Part shown: positions 56,857 through 64,000 of the stretch, one piece after another | How the letters are laid out: each line of letters opens with the position of its first letter | How positions within the stretch are numbered: the first letter of the stretch is position 1 | DNA from: Nocardia asiatica NBRC 100129 | GTDB taxonomy: Bacteria; Actinomycetota; Actinomycetes; Mycobacteriales; Mycobacteriaceae | Reading direction: 5' to 3' | NCBI RefSeq assembly: GCF_000308415.1 | Contig: NZ_BAFS01000007.1 | Coordinates: forward strand, 1-64,000 | DNA length: 64,000 bases | The notes under the pieces: generated by a model | What the model was told of the DNA's origin: nothing | The model's input: the letters and a program-made list of their open reading frames with translations, nothing else | Databases searched by the model: none | Program-made: the position numbers and the translations under genes

Positions 56857-57348
56857 TCAGCAGGCGATGGTCAGCTTCGCGCGACGCGAGGCGGTGGCGG
56901 CGCGCACGGCAGCTGCGATCGCGACGACCGGCGGCACCCAGCGGGCCTCGGCGGGTGCGACGCCCCAGCAGGCCGAACCGGCCGACAGATGGGTGGGCGG
57001 CAGCGGGATGCCCGCGCCGTCGGTGTACACGGTGGCGCCGGCCTCGCGCAGCGCCTGCAGCGCCATCGCGGCCTTGCGGACGCCGGTGACCAGGTGGATC
57101 TCGCGACGCTCCGGGCCGGGAATCTCGATCACCGCACCGGACAGGTTGTTCGCGCGCAGGAAGCGGCGGACCTCGCCGGCCAGTTCGCCGGTGACCTCGA
57201 TGCCGGACAGGTCGTTGTCGGTGATCAGGCTCAGACCGTTGGCCGTTTCGGCGACCGTCCACCCGCGCTGGTTGTAGTCCTGCGCAGCGGCGGTCAGTTC
57301 GGCCGCCGTGACGGAAGTCGGAAACGTGGTGCGCACTGTCTTCTCCAT
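56857..57348 (-). CDS. Conserved-looking hypothetical protein
   Basis: About 163 residues with no recognised family. It appears soluble, with alternating helices and strands (DYNQRGWTVAETANGLSLITDNDLSGIEV, RRFLRANNLSGAVIEIPGPERREIHLVTG), then a hydrophobic C-terminal stretch (ARWVPPVVAIAAAVRAATASRRAKLTIAC). Codon usage fits a real gene, with GC concentrated at third positions. Three starts are possible: ATG 57375, ATG 57348, and GTG 57336, which has GGAG at a good distance. Confidence 0.6.
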   Translation of the reverse strand: MEKTVRTTFPTSVTAAELTAAAQDYNQRGWTVAETANGLSLITDNDLSGIEVTGELAGEVRRFLRANNLSGAVIEIPGPERREIHLVTGVRKAAMALQALREAGATVYTDGAGIPLPPTHLSAGSACWGVAPAEARWVPPVVAIAAAVRAATASRRAKLTIAC

Positions 57349-57375
57349 TCCCCGGTAGATCTCTGGGTCCTGCAT

Positions 57376-57668
57376 TCATGGGTCGTATCGCCGGGGGCCG
57401 CCGCGGACGTTACGGGTTCTCCGAAAGAATTTCCGGAGTGTCGTCTACGTCTCATTTCCGAGGGGGTTCGTCGGCTTTCGGCCAAGCATCCCGAGGTGGC
57501 TCGCCAGGCTTGCCACGCAGCTACTTTCGGCCGCGGACCTGGCCGCTCGCTGTGCCGAGGCCGCGAGATCGCTGTGGATGGGTGTGAACGATGTTGCTGG
57601 TACGAGAACATCCCGGTCGAGTGCGTTTCCGGCTGGATTCGCCCGCCCCGGGCAGGGAGGATTCCGGC
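57376..57668. other. Intergenic stretch between the hypothetical gene and the leader ORF
   Basis: No gene recognised. A CTCCG…CGGAG imperfect hairpin lies near 57419–57440. Both flanking divergent genes need their promoters here; none could be assigned. Confidence 0.4.
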
Positions 57669-57743
57669 ATGAGCGTCAGGCCCGGAGGCGGCAGCTCGCG
57701 TGACCACGCAGGGCCCGCGCATGCCGAGGAGGACAGAGCATGA
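57669..57743 (+). CDS. Short leader ORF coupled to the DUF4282 gene
   Basis: 24 codons (MSVRPGGGSSRDHAGPAHAE…) preceded by GGGAGGATTCC. Its TGA overlaps the ATG at 57740 (ATGA). The first seven codons are nearly identical to those starting at 57740, because a 21-base segment (57668–57688) is repeated at 57739–57759. It could be a translated leader peptide that controls the next gene, or a by-product of a duplicated start region. Confidence 0.4.
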   Translation: MSVRPGGGSSRDHAGPAHAEEDRA

Positions 57744-58342
57744 GCGTCAGGCCCGGAGGAGGACCCGGCATGAGTGACGAATCCAACGGCACCGGCGCGC
57801 CCGCCGGTGCGCCCGCGGACGACGAGGACTACGAGGCCGAGTCCCGCTGGGTCGCGTGGAAGGAGTCGGCGGCCGAGCGGTTGTCCGGGGCCGCCGACGA
57901 GGACCAGCCCGCCGAGCCGTTCCGCAGTCCGCGTGCGTTCGCGCAGTGGAGCGCCGCGGCCGCGCGCGCCCTGTTCGACGTCCAGTTCCACCGCCCGGCC
58001 ACCCGCACGCTTCTGCCGCTGGCCTACGTCCTCGGGCTGGTGTTCGCCGTCGCCGTCCCTCTCATGCTGACGGTGTCGGCGTGGCGGGTGTCCGCGGTGC
58101 TCGGCGTGCTCGCCGCGGTGCTGGGCGTTCCGCTCGGCCTGACCATCGCGGCGGCCGTCCGCCTGATGCTGGAGTTCCTGGTGAACGCCTCGCGTCTGGC
58201 GACCAGGGTGGAGCACATCAGCGAACTGGCCGACGACCTGTTCCAGGCGCTGTCGGACGTGGCCGAGCCGGTCAACCAACTGTCCGAAGACGTTCGCGCG
58301 GTGCAGTTCTGGCGTTTCCGCAAGCGAAGCCCGCGCAGGTAG
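57740..58342 (+). CDS. DUF4282-domain membrane protein
   Basis: 200 residues: an acidic, disordered N-terminus (about 1–45), then FFRSPR-like AEPFRSPRAFAQWSAAAARALFDVQFHRP, two hydrophobic helices (about 90–145, LLPLAYVLGLVFAVAVPLM and LGVLAAVLGVPLGLTIAAAV), then a helical C-terminus (LATRVEHISELADDLFQALSDV). DUF4282 proteins are small membrane proteins of unknown function. ATG 57740 has GAGGAGG upstream, and ATG 57770 has GGAGGAGG upstream; either could be the true start. Confidence 0.7.
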   Translation: MSVRPGGGPGMSDESNGTGAPAGAPADDEDYEAESRWVAWKESAAERLSGAADEDQPAEPFRSPRAFAQWSAAAARALFDVQFHRPATRTLLPLAYVLGLVFAVAVPLMLTVSAWRVSAVLGVLAAVLGVPLGLTIAAAVRLMLEFLVNASRLATRVEHISELADDLFQALSDVAEPVNQLSEDVRAVQFWRFRKRSPRR

Positions 58343-58552
58343 GAGACGAAATCGCGCTGCGCGGAAGGGGTTTGACTCCCTGAAGCCACCGGCCTAGCCG
58401 AGACACCCGCCGTGACCGGTGCGAGTTTCACTGTGAACAATGCTGTTCGGATACCCCGCACATCCACCACGGGTGTCCGGAGAGGCGGGGCCGCGTCGCA
58501 GACCTGGCACGGTTCACGGTGCGGCCGGTGTACGGCGAGACAGGGGGGAAGC

Positions 58553-59428
58553 ATGGCTTTACCACAGGGGACCACCGGATCGACCATGCCGCGGCGACAG
58601 CTCGGCAGGCAGCTGCGCGACCTGCGCAACCGGGCCGGGATGACGACGCGCGTGGCCGCGCGGCAACTGGAGTGGTCGGAGGCGAAGATCTGGCGGATCG
58701 AGACCGGTCAGACCTCGCTGCGCGGTCTCGATGTCGAGGCGATGTGCAAGGTCTACGGCGCGCCGCCCGAGCTGCTCGAACCGTTGCGCACGCTGGCGCG
58801 CGACACCAAAGCCAAGGGATGGTGGACCGCGTACGGCGACGTGATCCCGGAGGGCTTCGACGTCTACATCGGGCTGGAAGAGGCGGCCACTAGGCTGTCC
58901 ACTTACGAGAACGAACTCGTCCCAGGACTGCTGCAAACCGAGGGCTACACCCGCGCGGTGCTGGCCGCCGCGCATCCGGAGCTGTCCGCCGACGAACTCG
59001 ACCGCAGAGTGCGCCTACGGCAAGCCCGGCAGGCGCTGGTCACCCGCACCGACGCACCGTTGCGGCTGGACGCCCTGATCGGCGAGGCGGTGCTGCGGCG
59101 GCGGATCGGCGACCCGGCGGTGTTCGCCGAGCAACTCGACCGGCTGCACCGCATGGCCGAGTTGCCGAACGTCCGGATCCGGCTGGTGCCCATGGACTGC
59201 GGCTATCACGACGGCATGACCTCGGGTCGGTTCGTGCTGCTCGATTTCCCCGAGGCGGCTTCCGGCGAGCCGTCCGAACCGCCGGTGGTCTACGTGGAGG
59301 CGTTCACCGGACCGATCTATGTGGACAAGGAGCACGAGATCGCGCGTTTCCGCGCGGCGTTCGCGAGTATCGATGCGATGGCGGTCGACCTGCGCCCAGG
59401 CGTCGATGCCGCCCTTCGGTCGCTGTGA
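58553..59428 (+). CDS. XRE-type regulator with DUF5753 domain
   Basis: 291 residues. The helix-turn-helix spans about 10–65 (LGRQLRDLRNRAGMTTRVAARQLEWSEAKIWRIETGQTSL), and DUF5753 covers the rest (YENELVPGLLQTEGYTRAVL, RLRQARQALVTR, AELPNVRIRLVPMDCGYHDGM, VVYVEAFTG). This family, common in Actinomycetota, is usually paired with a small DUF397 protein; none is visible here. The ATG at 58553 follows GGGGGGAAG. Target genes are unknown. Confidence 0.87.
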   Translation: MALPQGTTGSTMPRRQLGRQLRDLRNRAGMTTRVAARQLEWSEAKIWRIETGQTSLRGLDVEAMCKVYGAPPELLEPLRTLARDTKAKGWWTAYGDVIPEGFDVYIGLEEAATRLSTYENELVPGLLQTEGYTRAVLAAAHPELSADELDRRVRLRQARQALVTRTDAPLRLDALIGEAVLRRRIGDPAVFAEQLDRLHRMAELPNVRIRLVPMDCGYHDGMTSGRFVLLDFPEAASGEPSEPPVVYVEAFTGPIYVDKEHEIARFRAAFASIDAMAVDLRPGVDAALRSL

Positions 59429-59449
59429 CCTGCGGTTACCTCGCGCTGA

Positions 59450-59878
59450 TCAGCACTTCGGCGGGCCCGGCTTCTCCCAGGTATCGCTCAGGACGGCTCG
59501 GTGGGTGGGCAGGGCCTGTTCGTAGACTTGGCGGCCCTTCTCGGTGAGGCAGACGAACACGGCGCGGCGGTCTTGCGCGCACATCGTGCGCTGGACGAGG
59601 CCGTCGCGCTCCAGCCGGGCGACGGCCCGCGACAGCGCGCTCTGACTGAGGTAGATGTCGTTGGCCAGATCGCTCATACGGTAGTCGCCGCAGTTCGCGT
59701 CGACCAGCCGATCCAGCGTCTCGAATTCGCTGAGGCCGATCTGATGCCCGTTCTGGAGCGCCTTCTCGAGTGCGCAACTCACCGTCGCGTGCCGGTCGAG
59801 CAGCTCGCGCCACTCTTCGACCAGCCCGGTCGGCGCGACGATGCGCCGGGCTGGGTCCACGGTGGTCGGCTTCGACAT
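59450..59878 (-). CDS. MarR family regulator
   Basis: 142 residues. The winged helix lies at about 45–115 (LSEFETLDRLVDANCGDYRMSDLANDIYLSQSALSRAVARLERDGLVQRTMCAQDRRAVFVCLTEKG, read in segments). Two Cys near the wing could sense oxidants, but this is speculative. It starts at ATG 59878, divergent from the MFS transporter, with a clear palindromic operator between. It probably represses the transporter until a drug or phenolic ligand binds. Confidence 0.88.
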   Translation of the reverse strand: MSKPTTVDPARRIVAPTGLVEEWRELLDRHATVSCALEKALQNGHQIGLSEFETLDRLVDANCGDYRMSDLANDIYLSQSALSRAVARLERDGLVQRTMCAQDRRAVFVCLTEKGRQVYEQALPTHRAVLSDTWEKPGPPKC

Positions 59879-59914
59879 GGCCCCATCCTAGTGGTCCGGG
59901 CATGTTCATGCAAC

Positions 59915-59942
59915 TGCATTAAATGTGTTGGCATTTAATGCA
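59915..59942. promoter_or_regulatory. MarR operator palindrome
   Basis: TGCATTAAATG TGTTGG CATTTAATGCA is a perfect 11+6+11 palindrome. It covers the -35 hexamer TTGGCA (59928–59933) of the transporter promoter, so bound repressor would block RNA polymerase. A third partial half-site GCATGTAATG follows at 59946. Confidence 0.75.
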
Positions 59943-59964
59943 CACGCATGTAATGTCCTCCGCA
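59928..59964 (+). promoter_or_regulatory. Promoter of the MFS gene with leaderless start
   Basis: TTGGCA (59928–59933), a 17-base spacer and TAATGT (59951–59956) form a good σ70-type promoter. The ATG lies seven bases after the -10, so the mRNA probably begins at the start codon; no RBS is present. Confidence 0.65.
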
Positions 59965-61430
59965 TGACTTCACCAGCCACGCTCTCGGCCGCCGCGGCGA
60001 CCGATCCGACCAGATGGTCAGCCCGGCTCTGGGGCATGCTGATCACGCTGTGCATCGTGCTGTTCCTCGACGGTCTCGACGTTTCGATGATCGGTGTCGC
60101 GCTGCCGTCCATCGGCGCGGAACTCGATCTGTCCACCTCGACCCTGCAGTGGCTGGTCAGCGGCTACGTGCTCGGATACGGCGGCCTGCTGCTGCTCGGC
60201 GGCCGCACCGCCGACCTGCTCGGGCGGCGCAAGGTCTTCCTGATCGCGCTCGCGGTCTTCGCGGTCGCCTCGCTCGCCGGTGGCCTGGTCAGCTCCGGTC
60301 CGCTGCTGATCCTGACCCGTTTCATCAAGGGCCTCGCCGCCGCGTTCACCGCGCCGACCGGCCTGTCCATCATCACCACGAACTTCGCCGAGGGACCGGC
60401 CAGGAACAAGGCGCTGTCCATCTACACGGTGTTCGGCGCGGGCGGCTACTCGATGGGTCTGCTGTTCGGCGGGCTGATGACCGGTGTCGGCTGGCGCTGG
60501 ACGTTCCTGCTGCCGGTGCCGATCGCGCTCGCCGCGCTGGGGGCCGCCTACCTGCTGGTGCCCAAGGACAAGCCCGCCGAGGAAGGCGGACACGACCTGC
60601 TGGGAGCGCTGCTGTCCACCGCGGCCATGCTGCTGCTGGTCTACACCGTGGTCGCCGCGCCCGAAGTGGGCTGGGCCTCGGCGCGCACCGTCGGATCGTT
60701 CGTCGCGGTCGTCGCGCTGTTCGCCGGATTCGTCGGGGTGGAGAAGCGGGTGCGCTACCCGCTGGTGCGCCTGGGCATCCTGCGCAAGTCCTCGCTGGTC
60801 CGCGCCAGCCTCGCGATCGTCGCGGTGGCGGGGTCCTACTTCAGCTGGCAGTTCATCGTCACGCTGTACATGCAGGACACGCTCGCCTGGTCGCCGCTGA
60901 AGCTGGCGATGGCGCTGCTGCCGGTCGGTCTGCTCGTCGTGCTGTCGGCGTTCTTCTCCGACAAGCTGGTGGATCGTTTCGGCACCGGGCCGGTGATCGC
61001 GGTCACCATGGTCGTGATGGCCGTCGGGTACCTGCTGTTCCTGCGGCTGGACACCGCGCCGTCCTACCTGACGATGCTGCTGCCCGCGGTGCTGCTCATC
61101 GGCATCGGGTGGGTCGGCTTCCCGGCCATCAACATCCAGGCCACCAACGGCATCGATGATGACGAGCAGGGCCTCGCCGCCGGTGTGCTGCAGACCTCCA
61201 TGCAGGTCGGCGCGGCCATCGTGCTCGCGGTGACCACGGCGATCATCTCCTCCGGCGCGCACGCCGACATCTCGGCCGCCGGGATGCTCGACACCTACCG
61301 GCCCGGCCTGGAGTTCGCCGCGGGCGTGTCCATCGTCGGCGCGCTCGTCGCCCTGCTGGCCTTCGCGCCGCGCGTCCGCGCCCAGGAGCGGGCGGCGGAC
61401 GAGGCGAAGGAGCTGGAACTCGTCGCCTGA
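59964..61430 (+). CDS. DHA2-type MFS multidrug transporter (EmrB/QacA family)
   Basis: 488 residues with about 14 hydrophobic segments. Motif D1-like LDGLDVSMIGVALPSIGAEL in the first helix, motif A LLLGGRTADLLGRRKVFL in the loop between helices 2 and 3, and motif C-like AGGYSMGLLFGGLMTG mark a proton-driven drug exporter. Substrates are unknown. The start at 59964 fits the leaderless promoter; the earlier in-frame ATG at 59925 lies inside the operator. Controlled by the divergent MarR gene by inference. Confidence 0.9.
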   Translation: MTSPATLSAAAATDPTRWSARLWGMLITLCIVLFLDGLDVSMIGVALPSIGAELDLSTSTLQWLVSGYVLGYGGLLLLGGRTADLLGRRKVFLIALAVFAVASLAGGLVSSGPLLILTRFIKGLAAAFTAPTGLSIITTNFAEGPARNKALSIYTVFGAGGYSMGLLFGGLMTGVGWRWTFLLPVPIALAALGAAYLLVPKDKPAEEGGHDLLGALLSTAAMLLLVYTVVAAPEVGWASARTVGSFVAVVALFAGFVGVEKRVRYPLVRLGILRKSSLVRASLAIVAVAGSYFSWQFIVTLYMQDTLAWSPLKLAMALLPVGLLVVLSAFFSDKLVDRFGTGPVIAVTMVVMAVGYLLFLRLDTAPSYLTMLLPAVLLIGIGWVGFPAINIQATNGIDDDEQGLAAGVLQTSMQVGAAIVLAVTTAIISSGAHADISAAGMLDTYRPGLEFAAGVSIVGALVALLAFAPRVRAQERAADEAKELELVA

Positions 61431-61444
61431 CCGGCCGCCTACCG

Positions 61445-61480
61445 CCGAGCGCCGTCACCGCACCGGGTGGCGGCGCTCGG
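61445..61480 (+). terminator. Hairpin terminator after the MFS gene
   Basis: A 15-bp stem with one mismatch (CCGAGCGCCGTCACC against GGTGGCGGCGCTCGG) and a 6-base loop, 14 bases after the stop. Confidence 0.7.
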
Positions 61481-61725
61481 TGTGTGCGGCCGCCGAACTT
61501 CGCTCGGCCCGGCGCAAGTCGCCGCCGTCCGGCCGCGGCTTCGATGCGGTTGTCGCCTTGCCTGCCCGGGTATCGGATTGGGCTGGGTCGGGAATACGCT
61601 GCCGCACCCTGCTCGGTCCGACGCCTCCGCCACGCTCGGTCAGCTGTGCCGCTCGGCGGCTGCCTCGCCCTGCTGGGCCACGCCCGACATCGGCTGGGGC
61701 CGCGTCGACTCCGCCTCCGGGTGAA

Positions 61726-62274
61726 TCAGGAGAACGGCGGGGCCGCGGTGTCTTTCGCGGAACGGACGAAGGTGAGCTCGTTGCCGTTGCGCCCCACCCT
61801 CGGCCACTCGATGCCCAGCGTGGGATCGAACGCATCGATGTCGTGGTCGAACTGGGGCTGGTATTCCAGCGAGCACAGGTAGGTGACCGTCGATCCGTCC
61901 TCGAGGGAGAGGATCGCGTGGCCGAGCCCTTCGGACAGGAACACCGAGCGCCGGTCGACGTCGTCGAGCAGCACGCTGTCCCAGCGCCCGTAGGTCGGCG
62001 AGCCGGGACGCAGGTCCACCACCACGTCGAGGAACGCGCCACGCACGCAGGTCACGTACTTGGCCTGCCCGGGCGGGTCCTCGGTGTAGTGGATGCCGCG
62101 CAGCACCCCGGCCGCCGACACCGAGCAGTTCACCTGCCGCAGGTCGAACGCCCGCCCGGTCGCCTTCTCGAACTCCGAGGCCTTGAACCCTTCCATGAAC
62201 ATGCCGCGATCGTCGCCGTGCTGACGCGGTGTGATCACCCACGCGCCCGGCACCGCGAGTTCCCGGAATTCCAT
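61726..62274 (-). CDS. rmlC: dTDP-4-dehydrorhamnose 3,5-epimerase
   Basis: Third enzyme of dTDP-rhamnose synthesis; rhamnose is part of the linker joining galactan to peptidoglycan. A cupin fold of 182 residues. VNCSVSAAGVLRGIHY carries the catalytic His region, and YVTCVRGAFLDVVVDLR and LSEGLGHAILSLED are family motifs. The ATG at 62274 lies two bases after the rmlA stop; a GTG at 62280 overlapping that stop is also possible. Forms a two-gene operon with rmlA. RmlB and RmlD are not in the window. Confidence 0.93.
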   Translation of the reverse strand: MEFRELAVPGAWVITPRQHGDDRGMFMEGFKASEFEKATGRAFDLRQVNCSVSAAGVLRGIHYTEDPPGQAKYVTCVRGAFLDVVVDLRPGSPTYGRWDSVLLDDVDRRSVFLSEGLGHAILSLEDGSTVTYLCSLEYQPQFDHDIDAFDPTLGIEWPRVGRNGNELTFVRSAKDTAAPPFS

Positions 62275-62276
62275 GC

Positions 62277-63149
62277 TCACCAGTCCCGTCCGCGTTCGAG
62301 CAGATCGAGCAGGTAGCGGCCGTACCCGGAGCGCACCAGCGGTTCGGCGAGCGCGCACAGTCCCTCGTCGTCGATGTAGCCCATCCGCCAGGCCACCTCC
62401 TCGGGCACGCCGATCTTCAGGCCCTGCCGCTCCTCGATGGTGCGCACGTAATTGGCCGCGTCGAGCAGGGAATCGAAGGTGCCGGTGTCCAGCCAGGCCG
62501 TGCCGCGGGCGAGCACGTCCACGCTCAGCCGATCCTGTTCCAGGTAGGCGCGATTGATGTCGGTGATCTCGTATTCGCCACGCGCGGACGGCCGCAGCGA
62601 ACGGGCGATCTCCACCACGTCGTTGTCGTAGAAGTACAGGCCGGGAATTGCGTAGTTGGACCGCGGCGCCTTCGGCTTCTCCTCGATGGACACCGCACGC
62701 CCCTCGGTGAACTCCACGACGCCGTAGGCCGTCGGGTCCGACACCCAGTACGCGAACACCGCCCCGCCGTCGATCTCGTGGAAGCGATGCAGACTGGTGC
62801 CGAGGCCGGGCCCGTGGAAGATGTTGTCGCCGAGCACCAGTGCGGCGCGATCGGTGCCGATGTGGTCGGCGCCGAGGACGAAGGCCCTGGCCAAGCCGTC
62901 CGGCTCGGGCTGAACCACGTAGCTCAGCGACAGACCGAACTGCGCGCCGTCGCCGAGCAGCCGCCGGAACGCCGCGGCGTCCTCGGGCGTGGTGATCACC
63001 AGGATGTCCCTGATCCCCGCGAGCATCAGCGTGGAAAGGGGGTAGTAGACCATGGGTTTGTCGTAGACCGGGACCAGCTGCTTGCTCACCCCGCGCGTGA
63101 TCGGGTGCAACCGGGAGCCGGTGCCGCCCGCCAAGATGATTCCGCGCAT
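62277..63149 (-). CDS. rmlA: Glucose-1-phosphate thymidylyltransferase
   Basis: First enzyme of dTDP-rhamnose synthesis, making dTDP-glucose from dTTP and glucose 1-phosphate. The 290-residue length is standard. [18 protein letters not shown] is the nucleotide-binding start, [17 protein letters not shown] the sugar-phosphate site, and [11 protein letters not shown] carries the metal Asp. [22 protein letters not shown] and [17 protein letters not shown] complete the family pattern. The ATG at 63149 is the only sensible start. Its promoter must lie in 63150–63378. Confidence 0.95.
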   Translation of the reverse strand: MRGIILAGGTGSRLHPITRGVSKQLVPVYDKPMVYYPLSTLMLAGIRDILVITTPEDAAAFRRLLGDGAQFGLSLSYVVQPEPDGLARAFVLGADHIGTDRAALVLGDNIFHGPGLGTSLHRFHEIDGGAVFAYWVSDPTAYGVVEFTEGRAVSIEEKPKAPRSNYAIPGLYFYDNDVVEIARSLRPSARGEYEITDINRAYLEQDRLSVDVLARGTAWLDTGTFDSLLDAANYVRTIEERQGLKIGVPEEVAWRMGYIDDEGLCALAEPLVRSGYGRYLLDLLERGRDW

Positions 63150-63378
63150 GCATGGAGTCTGCCAGTTTCACGGCGCCGGGATTCGGTGAGGTTCCGAGTA
63201 GTCCTCGATTCGGTCACGAGGCGTTTCGCGACGGCGTGGATCGGGCGATTCTGTTGCGTAGGTCACGATGCGCATGGTGTTCTGAAAAGACACTGTGTGA
63301 GATGTCAGCGCCGACACCTCGCCTGGGCGACCTCGGTCCGGTCGTGAATCGGCGCGCCAGTTGTGAGGTAGGTGCGCG

Positions 63379-64000
63379 ATGGCGACCAGACAAGGCGAGC
63401 CCGGCGTGGTGATGAATCCGCAGGGCCCCAGCGCGCAATCGCGCCTGCTGCTGGCCACCTGTATGGGCGTGGTGCGGCCGGTGCTGCGCACCTTCCCGGT
63501 AACCAGGACGACCATTCCCTTCGGGGCCGCCACGGTGAGCGGGCTGGCGCGGTTGCGTCCGCGGCCGCACGGCATCGATCGGGAGCAGGTTTCGCTGCGC
63601 GGCCTCCGCCTGGAGATCATTCGCCCGGCCGGCGCGGCGCGGGCGCTGCGCCACGGGGCGGTGCTGTACATGCACGGCGGCGGCTTCGCGATCTGCGACA
63701 CCTGTAGCCACCGTCCGGTCGCGGCGAGCCTGGCCCGCCGTATCGGGCTGCCGGTGATCAATGTCGAGTACCGCCAACTGCCCGGCACCCGCATCTCCCA
63801 GTCGGTGCGGGACTGTTTGTCCGCCTATCGCTGGCTGCTGCGCCACGGCGCGGATCCGGCGCGGATCGTCTTCGCGGGCGACTCGGCGGGCGGTTTCCTC
63901 GCCTTCGCGACCGCACTGCTCGCCCTGGCGGAGGGACTGCCCGCACCGGCCGGGTTGGTCGGTTTGAGCCCGCTGCTGGACCTGGACTACGCGGCGAAGC
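63379..64000 (+). CDS. α/β-hydrolase of the hormone-sensitive-lipase type, cut off by the window end
   Basis: 207 codons are visible and the frame is still open. The oxyanion motif is VLYMHGGGFAICDT and the nucleophile lies in VFAGDSAGGFLAF, both typical of the HSL/bacterial esterase family (Lip proteins of mycobacteria). The Asp and His of the triad lie beyond the window. The ATG at 63379 has AGGTAGG upstream. Substrate unknown. Confidence 0.82.
   Translation, partial: MATRQGEPGVVMNPQGPSAQSRLLLATCMGVVRPVLRTFPVTRTTIPFGAATVSGLARLRPRPHGIDREQVSLRGLRLEIIRPAGAARALRHGAVLYMHGGGFAICDTCSHRPVAASLARRIGLPVINVEYRQLPGTRISQSVRDCLSAYRWLLRHGADPARIVFAGDSAGGFLAFATALLALAEGLPAPAGLVGLSPLLDLDYAAK

Noticed and set aside
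58553-59428. Expected DUF397 partner next to the DUF5753 regulator
   Set aside because: Neither neighbour resembles DUF397; the upstream gene is a DUF4282 membrane protein.

Overview
The window is a high-GC actinobacterial chromosome segment. Gene content and order match the cell-wall core locus of mycolic-acid bacteria (the Rv3789–Rv3811 block of Mycobacterium tuberculosis). A row of four antigen-85-type mycolyltransferases, two Emb arabinosyltransferases and LGFP-repeat surface proteins point to Nocardia or a very close relative. This assignment rests on remembered homology; no database search was run.

Layout. 0.2–4.5 kb: a divergent pair of secreted peptidoglycan enzymes, an Amidase_2 protein and a SpoIID/LytB protein, both with LGFP-like repeats and six-residue repeat tails. 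4.9–7.3 kb: MerR and TetR regulators and an atypical SDR. 7.5–14.2 kb: galactan and arabinan genes glf, glfT2, a PAP2 phosphatase, ubiA and aftB in one overlapping operon. 14.4–20.8 kb: four antigen 85 paralogues, the last with LGFP repeats. 21.5–24.2 kb: DUF732 lipoprotein, Culp6-type cutinase and an F420-type LLM oxidoreductase. 24.4–33.3 kb: the mycolate condensation genes fadD32, pks13 and accD4. 33.3–37.4 kb: cyclophilin and a first Emb. 37.5–40.0 kb: a RHH/PIN toxin-antitoxin pair and an HxlR/quinone-oxidoreductase pair. 40.1–50.5 kb: the arabinan cluster (minus strand dprE1, dprE2, aftA, a GT-C-like membrane protein and a second Emb, with gtrA divergent). 50.6–61.4 kb: accessory genes, mostly regulator/enzyme pairs (TetR plus a frameshifted SDR, HxlR plus imine-reductase-like, MarR plus MFS pump), a molybdopterin oxidoreductase, a PPOX protein and a DUF5753 regulator. 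61.7–64.0 kb: rmlC, rmlA and a truncated HSL-type hydrolase.

How the genes work together. RmlA and RmlC help make the rhamnose of the linker between peptidoglycan and galactan. Glf and GlfT2 build galactan. UbiA, the PAP2 protein and DprE1/DprE2 make decaprenyl-phosphoryl-arabinose, which AftA, the Emb proteins and AftB polymerise. FadD32, AccD4 and Pks13 make mycolic acids, and the antigen 85 proteins attach them to arabinan or trehalose. The amidase/SpoIID pair may remodel the peptidoglycan underneath.

The least expected items are: a structured interspersed repeat family whose hairpins change sequence but keep pairing, flanking three of the four mycolyltransferase genes' neighbourhood; a 93-bp tandem array that includes the 3' end of the LGFP mycolyltransferase gene; the amidase plus SpoIID pair; an extra GT-C-like protein in the arabinan operon; and a short coupled leader ORF made by a duplicated start region.
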